DNA from: Atriophallophorus winterbourni | Taxonomy: Eukaryota; Platyhelminthes; Trematoda; Plagiorchiida; Microphallidae | Assembly (NCBI GenBank): GCA_013407085.1 | Contig: JACCGJ010006272.1 | Coordinates: forward strand, 1-64,000 | Direction of reading: 5' to 3' | DNA length: 64,000 bases | Shown here: positions 46,365 to 57,420 of the stretch, piece after piece | How the letters are laid out: each line of letters opens with the position of its first letter | Position numbering within the stretch: position 1 is the first letter of the stretch | Program-made: the position numbers and the translations under genes | The notes under the pieces: model-generated | The model's input: the letters and a program-made list of their open reading frames with translations, nothing else | Database searches by the model: none | Told to the model about the DNA's origin: nothing

Positions 46365-46521
46365 TTATATTATATATCTAATTGCCAATTGGATGAACGA
46401 AAATGAAGCCAAGCTGCTATATTGATTCAAATCGGTGAGCTATGTTCAATTGATTAAAAACGATCAATACTTCCAAAGCAGTGTGAGGTTTCTCGTGCCT
46501 AGATTGAACGACCTTGACACC
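46365..46521 (-). repeat. gypsy-3 3' LTR
   Basis: Direct repeat of 55540-55702; starts TGTCAAGGTCG on the minus strand right after a G-rich purine tract. Confidence 0.7.
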
Positions 46522-46542
46522 TCCCCCTGAGAAAAAGGACGT

Positions 46543-46788
46543 TCACCTTCGGTCTATGTACGCCTTGTTTCTTGAATTGATTTGAAATGGTTGAACCATT
46601 GTTCTTCTTTGTGTTGGGTATCTTCTTTCTGGTGTCTCGTATGTGCGATGTTGTTCAGCAAGACGGATGTCGACTCTTTGCCTTCGTTCATCAGTGCTGA
46701 TAGGTTGGTCTACTTCCAGTAGTTCATTAGGACTGTGACTGGAAACAGATGGTTCTTCGGGGCAGAGTCTTGTAGTGGACGAAGGCAC
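46543..46788 (-). pseudogene. gypsy-3 Pol C-terminal tail
   Basis: Basic, proline-rich tail (ETPERRYPTQRRTMVQPFQI) ending just before the purine tract, the usual place for the gypsy Pol C-terminus. Upstream continuity to the integrase is broken by the CsRn1-like remnant. Confidence 0.5.
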
Positions 46789-46859
46789 TCCAATATTGTC
46801 CCCAAGAATGTTTGAGAAAATGCACAGGAGAAGAAAGTTCTATCGCGGTAGCCAAAAGG

Positions 46860-47165
46860 TGCACGAAGGTACAGGATAGCAATCACGGAACACGATTCAA
46901 CGAGAAGTGTGTTATCGAGGTCAATTGTTATGTACAGTAAAACAATGTTGTTACACAGCTCCCATTCAAGAAGTCTGGTCAGAGGAGACTTCTGAAAAGG
47001 AATTGACAATTGAACTGGCCAAGCGGTGTCAGGTCGTTCCAGGCTGGAACATAGTCTCTCAGCAACCAGTCACTTCGAAGTCATCCAAGGCACTTGATCT
47101 GCGTGGGTCGATTGTCGGTGGTGACCAGGGTAGGATACACGAAAACCGATAAGTACTAAGCCGAG
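46860..47165 (+). repeat. CsRn1-like LTR piece, plus orientation
   Basis: Homologous in reverse to 48640-48930: shared GTTACACAGC, AGAAGTCTGGTCAG, ATAGTCTCTCAGCAACCAGT-type and CTGCGTGGGTCGAT. The opposite copy is followed by a tRNA-Trp-like primer site, so these are LTRs. A short tandem (about 40 bp, CACATGGAGTGAACG and CACATGTGGTGAACG) follows at 47165-47235. Confidence 0.45.
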
Positions 47166-47479
47166 TCACGTCTCACATGGAGTGAACGTGCTGCCGGAGC
47201 CGAATCACATGTGGTGAACGAGCTGCTAGCGGGAATCGCCCGTCTGGCATGGTCTTAGTATGAACCCAGTAGGAGCAGATGTAGGCACATCCGTAGGCTT
47301 GACAACGAAGAACCAGAAGCTCCGAAAACATAGTCCGTGCTGAAAAGTTCCTGCACCCCCAGGGTCGATGGCGAACGTCCTCGCCTGGAGAAAGCTGAGT
47401 GGCGTGTCGTCGGGCTGGTAAGGACCTTGTCTGATAAGTTTCGTGTTGGGCGGCGTGTGCTGATGGTAGGGCCTACCGG

Positions 47480-47670
47480 AAGGATGGCGACAGGCGTCGG
47501 CGATCCGGGGGTGGCGCGTGCCACGATTTCCACAGCGGGAGGTACATGCGTACAGAGGGGATACACGAAGGATGCGTGTATTCCAGGTTACCGGATAGAA
47601 TGGCGACAAGCGTCGGTGATCCGGGGGTGGCGCGTGCCACGTTTTCCACTGCGGGAGGTGCATGTGTACC
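47480..47670. repeat. GC-rich tandem duplication, period 116 bp
   Basis: GATCCGGGGGTGGCGCGTGC occurs in the units starting near 47483 and 47599, each about 69 bp of strong similarity. Base composition is much more GC-rich than the surroundings. Long open frames on both strands here come from the repeat and high GC. Confidence 0.7.
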
Positions 47671-48049
47671 TGAGAAGTGAGAAGAAAAAACTCTCTGGTG
47701 CATGGGTTTATGGCCACGACCGAGTTATAGTGAAGAGGTACAAAAAGCATGCACGGGATATACCAAGCGATAATAACATGTTAAATACCTGCTACATAAT
47801 TGGCAAATGTACCGTTCCGGACCATACTCACTGTGGAGATGGCGGATTGCGGGTAAATACTTGATGTACACGTGGTTATTATCAAATATGGTGATGTTGC
47901 CAAGAAAGTGTCATGCTGCACGTACCCACTGGCTTTCGGCCATACTACTTTTTCCGTAACAAACATGACGCAAGCACGAATGCCAGGATGGGAAAGATAG
48001 CGTATGGTATGACTAATGCGCCGTCTGAACGCAGACAGGGTAAGTGGTC

Positions 48050-48332
48050 AAAAAGCGCTTCGCGATAGGTCGCAATGGTTATAGCCCAAGCCATCTGGCA
48101 AGGGGAGAGGTGTGATGAAAGGATAGGCGTCCCTGAGCTGTGCGATGCCAGCATCGGTAGCTTGCACTGCTGCGATTTCGCTGAGGTCGAGGGAGAGTGT
48201 CAAATCTATCACACACGCTGTAGAGATAGGAATTGTGGCACCTAATATATATCGTATGCCAGTCGTGAAATGAATGACAAAATCCTGGTGCGTAGTCTCT
48301 CTAGGAGAGTACCTATCCGACGATCCGTTCAT
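48050..48332 (-). pseudogene. CsRn1-like RNase H/spacer fragment
   Basis: Minus strand starts [20 protein letters not shown], matching the RNase H end of the CsRn1-like element ([18 protein letters not shown]), then diverges (IDLTLSLDLSEIAAVQATDA). gag and RT are missing between this and the LTR/primer site at 48600. Confidence 0.6.
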
Positions 48333-48600
48333 TGATATACGAGGGGCTTATAAGCAGTAAACAAGGTAAACTGTCTGCCCCGTAGATTGTGTTCTAAACC
48401 TACTTGTGGATCTATCAACAAGTGTAGTTAGGTGACGCATATGGCGTGCTGATACAATATGTGATGAAACGAGGTAAAAAAAAATTACCATGCAATAACG
48501 CCGATGTTAATCGGGAAAAATATGACGTACCGGAAAAAAATCTTGAATTGTGCGTGGATATTGGGCTTACTAAATGTAGTATTCGAAGGATTCGTGTATT

Positions 48601-49017
48601 ACGTCGGGCTTACCAATTTGTAGTCTTGATCGCTTCACCGTACATCCTAATCTAGAACCACCGAAGATCGACCCACGCAGACCGAGCGTCCTGGCTGACT
48701 TTTATGTGACTGTTTGCTGAGAGATTACGTTCCTACCCGGGGTAAACTGACACCCGCATGGCCTAAGCTACTGGCACCTCCGGATCAGAAGTCTTCGCTG
48801 ACCAGACTTCTTGGATGGGGGCTGTGTAACACCGCTTGTTTTTCCTCATCAAAACATTGACCTTGACAATTCGAACTTCCGTTCATGTGTGCATCGTGAC
48901 CGCTCTGTACACGTTTTGGCTACCGCTATATATTTTCCAGTCAACCTGCGTTTTCTCCTACTCTAGTGGGACGTTATTGGTCTACTACAGTCTTGTTCGC
49001 ATTTGGTTTGTGTGCTG
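48601..49017 (-). repeat. CsRn1-like 5' LTR with primer-binding site, minus orientation
   Basis: LTR-like sequence ending near 48617; followed on the minus strand by TGGTAAGCCCGACGT (48615-48601), close to the complement of a tRNA-Trp 3' end as I remember it (TGGTGACCCCGACGT). Inserted in gypsy-3 integrase coding sequence, which stops at about 49018. Confidence 0.55.
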
Positions 49018-50188
49018 AAAAATCTGCTTCACATCGGCCAAGACTTCGTACAATACCTTGCCGCGTCTTCTAGTTATGACCGTTTGTTACCAAACTAATC
49101 CGTGTTCTCGAAGGCATGCAATCCATACGTATTCGCCAGGCCTGAATGATCTTCAGCAAGCGCTGTTGCGTCGGTTGTATTGATTTACCATCTTCCGATT
49201 GGGGATCAACTGTACCGGAGTTCTGGGGTGCATTGCATCAAAGGTAGCCCGGAGTTTTCGTCTCATGAAAGATTTTGCTGGGGATTGACCATTTGGTGAA
49301 TTCGTCTGGCACGCAGTTGCGGTTTTTGTTGAACACAGATCATTCAAAGGCACACTAAGTAAATTTAGCCGTTCGATCCAATCCATTCCAAGCAAATCAA
49401 GTTTATCATGAGGAGTCAAGTAAACTGAACCAGTTGCTTGCTCACCATTGAAATCAATCTCACAAGTTGGTTGTCCGTCAATCCGCAGTGGTTCATTAGA
49501 GGCATTTCGCACATTCATTTCCGTGGGATAGACTGTTGTGCAGCCAATCCGCTTCCACGTTGAGCAAGAACTCAATGTGACGTCTGAGGCTGTGTCGATT
49601 TGCAACGAAACAGTCTTGCCTTGCATTCTCACTGCGACATATTTTCGTCTGCTTGCCAAATCTGCTCCAAAGGTTGCAATGACAGCATTGATTCTGCCCA
49701 GGTTCCCATTTGATTTAGGATTATGAAGACGGTTTGCACCGGTTTGATAGTTTGTTCTGCAATGCGACTCTTTGTGACCAATGAGCTTGCGCGTGCGGCA
49801 CTTGTAAGTTCTGAACTGACAATCTTTCGAATAGTGCCAGCCACCACAATTCCAACAGGCACTTTTGGGTTTGAATGACGTTTTGAGAGAACTTTGAGAA
49901 TTACTGTGTGTTGCTGAGTTCCTGTACACTTGAGGCTCCATTTTCTGTCCGGCGTTCTCAATCAACTTGGTATCATGCCTAAGGTTCACAATTCTGTGGC
50001 ATTCAAATGCTATGCCTTGAAGGGTGATTCCGGGCTCGTGCTCCAGTTTGCTCAAATTTCTTGTTCGAACGTCTGTCTGCTGGTGATTGAAGACTGCAAA
50101 CGAACATCAAGCATTTAAACTGATTTGGTGTCATCGAACCAAGCTTGAATCTTTTACACTCTCGATTGATGATAGCAGCATGCGTGTA
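49018..50188 (-). pseudogene. gypsy-3 Gag C-half, protease and integrase end; RT/RNase H absent
   Basis: Homologue of gypsy-2. Starts AAIINRECKRFKLGSMT, then zinc knuckles (CWNCGGWHYSKDC intact; second one has Arg for its second Cys), protease LQIDTASDVTLSS, LLGMDWIERLNLL, then passes straight to the integrase C-terminal region (SPAKSFMRRKLRATFDAM), and by frame changes to TRRRGKVLYEVLADVKQIF. RT, RNase H and the integrase core are missing. Breakpoint is just after the same protease-linker region as in gypsy-2, but the downstream end differs. Confidence 0.75.
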
Positions 50189-50576
50189 TGGCATTTTTCT
50201 GTAAACATTTTTGTTTGTATCAATCAATGTACACTTTTTGAATTGTACCCGGATTTTACGAATATAAATTTTCGTCCGCTCGGAGTTGCTCTTGTCATCT
50301 CCTTTGATACCCGTACTGCGTGCTTGGAATTCTGACTGTGGATTGTGGAAAGATTGCTTGCCTGCTATAAAAAGACCGCTCCATATTTAAGCCGCACCTA
50401 ATTCTTGGATTTACCGCGGTTGCTTCGGTGATAATACTTTGACGTCTGGACCGGAGTAGTCAAATGCCAAGCCGGGGAAAATAGTTTTCAATTCAATCGA
50501 AGAATTATTGTGAGTGGTTACCTTTTTACTTTTTACACACATACTGTTATTTCACGCAGCCTCAACCACCACAATT
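50189..50576 (+). repeat. CsRn1-like 5' LTR
   Basis: 388 bp, begins TGGCATTTTTCTG. Contains a TATA-like box CTATAAAAAG near 50361. Differs from the 3' LTR mainly by a few bases and a short indel near 50405-50425. Confidence 0.9.
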
Positions 50577-50588
50577 TGGTGAGCCCGA
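50577..50588 (+). promoter_or_regulatory. Primer-binding site, tRNA-Trp-like
   Basis: TGGTGAGCCCGA immediately after the 5' LTR; one mismatch to the complement of the animal tRNA-Trp 3' end as remembered. Confidence 0.75.
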
Positions 50589-50656
50589 TTATTTTCGCTA
50601 TAGCATACTCCCCACTATTTTGATTTTGTAGCATATTTTTACATTTTTTCATCAAT

Positions 50657-53600
50657 ATGGACAGTATTCCACAGGCAGCACCTATCCCAGCAGATATTGG
50701 TCATTTATCACTTCTTGAGTTTGGCGTAGCAAACCCTAGATTATGGTTCGCTCAAGTAGAATCTATTTTCGAAACTCGACGCATTACTAGCCAAAAAGCA
50801 ATGTACTGTTACGTCATAGGAAGTTTACCACACGCAGTCGCATCCGAAGTTGCTGATATCATATACAACAGACCTGTCGATAAACCGTATGATGTACTGA
50901 AATCAGCTTTGATATCGCGTATAGCAGCATCTGATGAGAAAAACTTACGCAAATTACTCTCGGGTTTCGAGCTAGGTGACAATACACCGTCGCAACTCCT
51001 TCGCCGAATGATCGAGTTACAGGGTACAACACCAGCTGGCGAACCGATTTTAAAAGAATTGTGGCTGCAAAGACTACCCAGCGATGTTAGAAAAGCACTT
51101 TCGGTGGTAGAAGATTACAAGTTAGATAAGCTTGCTGCCATCGCCGATCGAGTGTATGAAAATCATAAGCCAATCATTGCAGTAGTACAATCGCCTCATA
51201 AATCAACTCCTTCAACTTTAGAATCAGAGATCTCCGAGTTGAACTCGCGACTCGACGAACTTTGCATGCACATACATACTTCACGAAACGATCGATCTCG
51301 GTCATCACAGAGACACAGTCCGAATGGACGATATTCACGAAGTCGGAGTAAAGGGCCAGGTCTTTGCTATTACCACCGCAGATTCGGTGAACGCGCCTAC
51401 AAATGCACCAGACCCTGCAGTTTTGTTTCCAAATCTAACGAGCAGGGAAAACGATTATGCCAGGCAGTAGGAACGGCTGCACTGCCTGGCAACAAGGTTA
51501 GCCGTCTTCTCTATATCTCTGACAACACAACGAAATTGCGTTTTCTGGTAGACACCGGTGCGGAACTCAGCGTCATCCCACCTAACGAAACCGAACGCAA
51601 GTGTCCGTCGGGATTGACCCTTCAGGCGGCCAACGGTACTCGGATAGCCACTTATGGTCATCGGTCCCTCGCGGTAGACCTGTTCTTGCGAGGATCGTTC
51701 CACTGAGTGTTCACCATTGCAGACGTGAAAACTCCGATTCTGGGTGCAGATTTTTTGTCTAATTTCAACCTCGCGGTGGACATAAGCCAACGAAGGCTTA
51801 TTGATAACACCACGAAGTTAAATTCAATGGGCAAATACCATTACACACCCATACAGTCTATTCGAGTTTTAACTCCACTCGTCACCCAGCCTTGTAAGGA
51901 ACTCATAGTCCAGTTTCCGGAGATCTTCAAACCACAGTCATTCACAAATGTGGTCAAATACCAGGTCGAACACCACATTGTCACTCGTTGCCCTCCAGTT
52001 TTTGCCAAACCACGTAGACTAGCTCCAAACAAACTGGCGATCGCCAAACAAGAGTTTGAACATATGTTGGAGCTAGGAAACATCCGCCCGTCGACCTCAC
52101 CACGGGCTTCTCCACTACATATGGTTGAAAAAAGTACCGCAGATACTTGGCGCCCATGCGGAGATTATAGGGCACTTAATCGCATTACGGTACCAGACCG
52201 TTACCCCATTCCCCACATCCACGATTTTACGGCGTCCCTAAACGGAAAAACCGTGTTCTCGAAGCTTGACCTAGTACGCGCCTATCACCAAATCCCAGTT
52301 GCGAAGGAAGATATCCCTAAAACGGCTGTCACGACACCATTTGGCTTATATGAATTCGCACGAATGCCATTTGGTCTCCGAAATGCTGCACAAACTTTCC
52401 AGCGTTTTATGGATCAAGTATTTAAGGGATTGCCCTTCGTATACGTTTATATTGATTCAAAGTAATTCAAAGTTTTAATGGTCCGAAAAAGTAAATACTT
52501 TACAGTAACCACAGATTAAACATATAGGGAATTCATAAAAACAACACAAATGTTTTATACACATGGAAAGTCAGCACGTGTATTCAGGTGCAAGGTTGGG
52601 TTTGGTCAACATATACTTGTCAAGTTCAGCCTTGAACCTGTTCAGGCTTGTTGCGCAAATGATATGTGGGGGCTAATGTGACGTGCTAATTGCTAGCAGC
52701 ACATCGACAGAACATGTTGAGCATCTTCGAGAGGTTTTTCAGCGCCTAACTCAGTATGGTATTGTCGTGAATCCAGATAAATGCATCTTTCATGTGGAAA
52801 CACTAGACTTTCTCGGTCACCGCATCGATTCCACCGGAATTAAACCCGTTGAACAGAAAGTCTCTGCCATCCGCGATTATCCATGCCCGAGTTCAATCCG
52901 CCAGCTGCGTCGATTTCTGGGCCTAGTCAACTACTACAGACGATTCATTCCCCATTGCGCGAAGTTAGCTCAACCGCTTACAGATTTACTTCGCTGCAAA
53001 GAAAGAAATTTTTCAATGAATCCACAAGCGATCGAAGCTTTTGACGCGCTTAAATCCGCCCTTGAGCAGGCGACAACTCTGACTTATATATCAGCTGAGA
53101 CAGATGCTCGCTTATCGCTTGTTACCGATGCATCAAACGAAGCGGTAGGCGCAGTACTCCAACAAGAGGTCGATAACACGATTAGACCCCTAGCCTTCTT
53201 CTCACGCCGACTGCAGCCAGCGCAGACACGATATAGTACCTTTGGTCGCGAGCTCCTCGCTGTGTATTATTCCATTCGCCATTTCCGGCATTTACTCGAA
53301 GGTCGCAGTTTCACGGTTTACACCGACCACAAACCGTTAACGTTTGCTCTTTCTGCACCATCGGATCGATATTCGCCTCGAGAAATACGTCACTTGGATT
53401 ATATCTCGCAATTCACGAGCGACATTCGATATCTTTCCGGCTCGTCAAACACGGTTGCAGATACATTCTCTCGGATTCAGTTAAGTGCTATCGATCTGCC
53501 TGGAATCGACTTTGAGCAATTGGCACGATCGCAGCAAAATGACCCAGTAATAAACCGGTACATTACTTCCCAATCAGGTAAAATCCGCCGTATTCCGATT

Positions 53601-54863
53601 CCTAATTCCAATTTTTATCTGGTTTGTGACATGTCTACTGATAAAGCCCGTCCGATTGTCCCATCAGATTTGAGACGTACCGTATTCGAGCATTTGCACG
53701 GTTTATCACATCCCGGAATAAGAGCTACTCGAAAGCTGATTAGCTCTCGTTATCTTTGGTCCGACATGCATAAAGACATTCAACTTTGGACCAAGATTTG
53801 CCTTTTATGTCAACAAAGCAAAGTCCAACGTCACACCATCAGTTCCCCTGGTGTATTTCCACCTGTTACGGAGCGCTTTCAGCACGTTCACTTGGATCTC
53901 GTTGGTCCATTAACGGTCTCTAACGGTTGCACCTATATATTGACCTGCGTCGACCGTTTTACCCGTTGGCCATTAGCTGTAGCCATACAGGATATCAGTG
54001 CAGAAACGGTTGCGAAAGCTTTCGTTCAACATTGGATCAGCAACTTTGGTGTACCGAACACTATTACCACTGACAGAGGTTCTCAATTCCTGTCAACGCT
54101 TTTTCGGGAATTGAATAGAACACTCGGTACAAAGCACATACAGACTACAGCCTACCATCCTTCTTTAAATGGCTTAGTCGAAAGATTTCACCGGCAACTC
54201 AAAGCCGCAATCATGAGTCACGGGAATTCAGAACGTTGGTCCGAGTCATTGCCTTTGGTGCTTCTTGGTATCCGTACAACCGTGAAAGAAGACCTGTGTT
54301 GCTCAGCTGCTGAGATGGTGTACGGGAGTACACTTAACCTACCCGGCGAATTTCTGACATCTTCCGATTCACCAAATGATCTTACAGCTCCACAATATGT
54401 TAGTCGCCTTCGCAGCTTCATGAAATAATTACGAGCTATCCCAACTCGCCAACAAGCTCAACCGTTCTATATCCCGGCAGACTTGTCTACCTGCGACTTT
54501 GTGTTTGTGCGCGCCGATCATGTACGTCGACCACTTCAACCACCGTATACTGGCCCGTACAAGGTGCTCAGCAGGCATCCCAATTATTTCGTAATTGACC
54601 GGAATGGATCAAGAGAAACTGTCAGTATCGATCGTTTGAAAGTAGCCTACGTCGAACCGGCACCAGAGGCGAAAGAAAATACCCCAAACGTTGCTCCTCA
54701 AGATTTTGTCACTCCATCCCCCAAACCGAAGCTCACCGGTACTCCCGATCCCTCAAGGAAACCCCCTTTACCCCCGTGTATCAAACAAACTGACCTTAAC
54801 AGGCAAACCCGATCTGGTCGTAGAGTCCATTTTCCATCAAAGTTTGATGACTTCACAGCCTAA
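50657..54863 (+). pseudogene. CsRn1-like Gag-Pol with two stops and a 223-bp insertion
   Basis: Starts MDSIPQAAPIPADIG. Gag has a basic RS-rich stretch and the CHCC finger (CYYHRRFGERAYKCTRPC). Protease FLVDTGAELSVIP. A TGA at 51704-51706 then interrupts (51707 continues in frame). [39 protein letters not shown], where a 223-bp insert (52457-52679) separates the two halves of the YIDD box. RNase [17 protein letters not shown]; integrase finger (HPGIRATRK ... CLLCQQSK), core ([26 protein letters not shown]), TAA at 54426-54428, and a C-terminus GPYKVLSRHPNYFVID. Apart from these three lesions the frame is clean. Purine tract GGGGGGAG lies at 54902-54909. Confidence 0.9.
52457..52679. repeat. 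223-bp insertion in the RT catalytic box
   Basis: Starts TCAAAGTAATTCAAAG and ends GGGGGCTAATGT. No terminal inverted repeat or obvious target duplication. Contains a GTTCA/TGAAC hairpin and a TTGCGCAA palindrome near its right end. Not recognised and not seen elsewhere in the window. Boundaries are set by the YIDD codons on each side. Confidence 0.7.
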
Positions 54864-54914
54864 CGATTTCTTCGAGCGTCTTCTATAGGCCCGACGTTCC
54901 AGGGGGGAGTACTA

Positions 54915-55296
54915 TGGCATTTTTCTTTAAACATTTTTGTTTGTATCAATCAATGTACACTTTTTGAATTGTACCCGGATTTTACGAATATAAATTTTCG
55001 TCCGCTCGGAGTTGCTCTTGTCATCTCCTTTGATACCCGTACTGCGTGCTTGGAATTCTGACTGTGGATTGTGGAAAGATTGCTTGCCTGCTATAAAAAG
55101 ACCGCTCCATATTTAAGCCGCACCTAATTCTTGGATATACCGCGGTGATATTACTTTGACGTCTGGACCGGAGTAGTCAATTGCCAAGCCGGGGATAATC
55201 GTTTTCAATTCAATCGAAGAATTATTGTGAGTGGTTACCTTTTTTTACTTTTTACACACATACTGTTATTTCACGTAGCCTGAACCACCACACGTT
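54915..55296 (+). repeat. CsRn1-like 3' LTR
   Basis: 382 bp, preceded by the purine tract and followed by target duplication GTGTA. Confidence 0.9.
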
Positions 55297-55500
55297 GTGT
55301 AGTCGTCTGTTTCCTCTTTCATCAGTGTGAGACAATTGTAACGAATGCTGAATAAAGATGATTGTTCGTCAAGGATTGTCGTGAGTGTTTCAATGGTTTC
55401 GTCAAAAATGAACTCTCGAGCACATTTTGGAAGAATATAGTTTTCTCAACAATAAGCGAACAAACCATGCATCACCTTGACCCGCAAGTTCAACTCCCGG
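55297..55500 (-). pseudogene. gypsy-3 Gag N-part
   Basis: Minus strand: DAWFVRLLLRKL, then after a frameshift FIFDETIETLTTILDEQSS and a CLTLMKEETDDYT end that abuts the CsRn1-like insertion; matches gypsy-2 gag (KVRLLLRKLG, FDETIKSLIKLFGEQ). The gag start is lost in the microsatellite at 55503-55560. Confidence 0.75.
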
Positions 55501-55502
55501 AA

Positions 55503-55560
55503 AATATATATATTATTATATATTAATATATATAATATATATCTATATATAATTAACCAA
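55503..55560. repeat. AT microsatellite
   Basis: Runs of TATATA and ATTATATATTA, partly palindromic, between gypsy-3 gag and its 5' LTR. Confidence 0.8.
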
Positions 55561-55702
55561 TTATATAAACAAAATTGAAGCTAAGCTCTGATGCCAAGCG
55601 TCTATAATTGATTCAAATCCGAGCTATGTTCAATTGATTAAAGACGATCAATACTTCCAAAGCAGTGTGAGGTTTGGCGTGCCTAGATTGAACGACTTTG
55701 AC
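55540..55702 (-). repeat. gypsy-3 5' LTR
   Basis: Direct repeat of 46365-46521; left end blurred by the microsatellite. Confidence 0.65.
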
Positions 55703-55704
55703 AG

Positions 55705-56598
55705 AGACTGTCATTCGATTCAAGCAAGTGAAGGGGTGACGCTGTCGCGCAAACTCGCAATCCAATTGGATGAACGTGCGCATCCTGTACGGGCTAGCAG
55801 ACTACAAGGGACGTACGAAACTAAATGATCTACCACATGTAGTGAGAGGGGGAGCTACATGGAAATTATTGGTCTATCTCACAAAATCTGAGCGGTTACT
55901 CAACGCACAATCTCATGCAGAAATATTTGAGTAGTATGCTACACGATTGTTCAAAATGCTCCCTAAATTCCATGCAGCTTTACTAATGAAACGTTTGGCA
56001 TGATGCATAATCAAAATCAAGATAGCAACATTCCACACGTCTCAACACATGACACATCTTCATCTCATTACATACAATGACATCGCATTTGTCTCGTTAC
56101 ATTTGTGATCGCACTATAAAATATGGCAATGTCCAATTTACTGCCTTAGGTTAAGAAAGCCAATGGATGAGAAATGAAATATATATTTTGAAATTTGTTA
56201 AACAGCAAGTTTTGTTTCAGTGAACCTAGTATTCATCGTATTCTTCTACCTTCAAATTGATATTGCGATGTAGAGTCACGAGACGACAACATCTGGAGGA
56301 GAGACAGGTATAGAATTTAGGTACATACTGTGCTTGTAACGATATACTAAGCGTGATATTCTATTACTGTATAATAGAATATGAGCAAAAGATTAACGTT
56401 AATCGAATCTTCAGTATTCAGTTGCGGGACGTGGAGCATTGGATCACTTGCGGTAGTTGCAACAATGTTGCCCTTTGAAGTACAGAAAGAATACTGGATC
56501 CGCTCTCTGCACATTGATTAAGGAAAAGGCGTACCGCCACTAACATCTGGTATTCATAGCTATGCATACCCGTTTAAGTGCCTTCGTTTGGGGGTTAC
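55705..56598. other. Unassigned stretch
   Basis: No recognised motif. The 64-codon frame 55634-55828 runs out of the LTR and has no signature. Confidence 0.35.
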
Positions 56599-56599
56599 G

Positions 56600-57420
56600 A
56601 CGAGTCACATTGCAAAGAATGTGCAATCGGCAAAGCAGGTGCTAAGCGTGTGGAAATATGTCTTCTACAGCATTTGCAATCACAGGTGCTCCATCGGGCA
56701 TAATGGCTCTCATGGCATCACACCCACCGACGAATTCCATCAATGTTAGCAGAAAGGCGCGGACATCATCAGCTGTTTCACTCCACATGGAACCTAAGTC
56801 CACGATTGGTACGGAATGTACCATGGATGAAAATAAAATAATAGAAAACGATTAAGGAAACTGAGCATTTCTTGGGTATTATAGATGAAATGCCTCATCT
56901 TGTTCGTTACCTCTAGCAGCACGCGTGCCTCTCAATTGACGTTGAGTTCCGCTTCCGTTCGTCTAATATAAGCTGTGATATAAATGATTATAAATGTAGT
57001 CAATAGAATCAAGTTGTTTTAATTGTAGTTCAACAACACTTAACTGGATTGGTACGTCCAATCAGAACTCGCCGGCGCATATTTACCACATCACGTCCGT
57101 TATTTTTTGAAAGCGAGTCTTCACATATTGTTTAATGTTTACCGAAGAGTCTCCGCATTCAAGCAGCAATCTTATGATCTCAAATTCAGGAGGGGTTAGC
57201 CGACGGTCGCGAAAGTGCAACGATCCAGCTTTAATGTTTTTTAATTCATGGTTATGAACCATGTTACTATTGGGGACGCGGTACGCAACGCCAATACGGC
57301 CCAAGTTGAAATAGGCCTCTGATTGTGTGGCGGTGGCATTTCGACGGCGAAAGCCATGATTAGTTTCTGACAGAATCTTTTTCGTTGACATACATATTTA
57401 ATAAATGTTAACTCACCCCA
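56600..57420 (-). pseudogene. MULE-type transposase remnant
   Basis: Minus strand, N to C: CQRKRFCQKL and SNMVHNHELKN (FAR1/WRKY-type NHEL box, about 57265), FRDRRLTPPEFEIIRLLLEC, a gap, then DDVRAFLLTLMEFVGGCDAM, AIMPDGAPVIANAVEDIFPH and, past one TAG, HLLCRLHILCNVTRR. The D-G-x(n)-AxxxFPxAxHLLCxxH arrangement is that of the MULE catalytic domain. Frameshifts and stops; no terminal repeats found. Confidence 0.5.

Larger units (their letters stand above)
50189..55296 (+). mobile_element. CsRn1-like Ty3/gypsy retrotransposon, nearly complete
   Basis: About 5.1 kb with LTRs 50189-50576 and 54915-55296 that are nearly identical. Target duplication GTGTA (50184-50188 and 55297-55301); the host gag reading frame of gypsy-3 is continuous across the site on the minus strand. 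Primer site TGGTGAGCCCGA (50577-50588) fits tRNA-Trp with one mismatch, and the Gag finger is of CHCC type; both are features of the CsRn1 lineage first described in liver flukes. Confidence 0.92.
46365..55702 (-). mobile_element. gypsy-3: Mag-like Ty3/gypsy element, RT-less, twice interrupted
   Basis: Minus-strand element. LTR-like repeats at 46365-46521 and 55540-55702 share TTCAATTGATTAAA, CGATCAATACTTCCAAAGCA and TGTGAGGTTT. The inner side of the left LTR has the purine tract (CTCAGGGGGAGG before TGTCAAGG, minus strand). Internal pieces in order: gag N-part 55500-55297, gag-protease-integrase 50188-49018, pol tail 46788-46543. Interruptions: a CsRn1-like element (50189-55296) and an older CsRn1-like remnant (about 46850-49017). 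Confidence 0.75.

Noticed and set aside
47226..47864. Overlapping open frames of 100-175 codons on both strands
   Set aside because: They arise from a GC-rich tandem duplication and LTR debris; the repeated HAPPAVE-type peptide simply mirrors the DNA repeat.
52457..52679. Insertion in the RT box as a spliceosomal intron or Helitron
   Set aside because: No GT-AG ends, and the termini do not exactly fit TC/CTRR; left unclassified.
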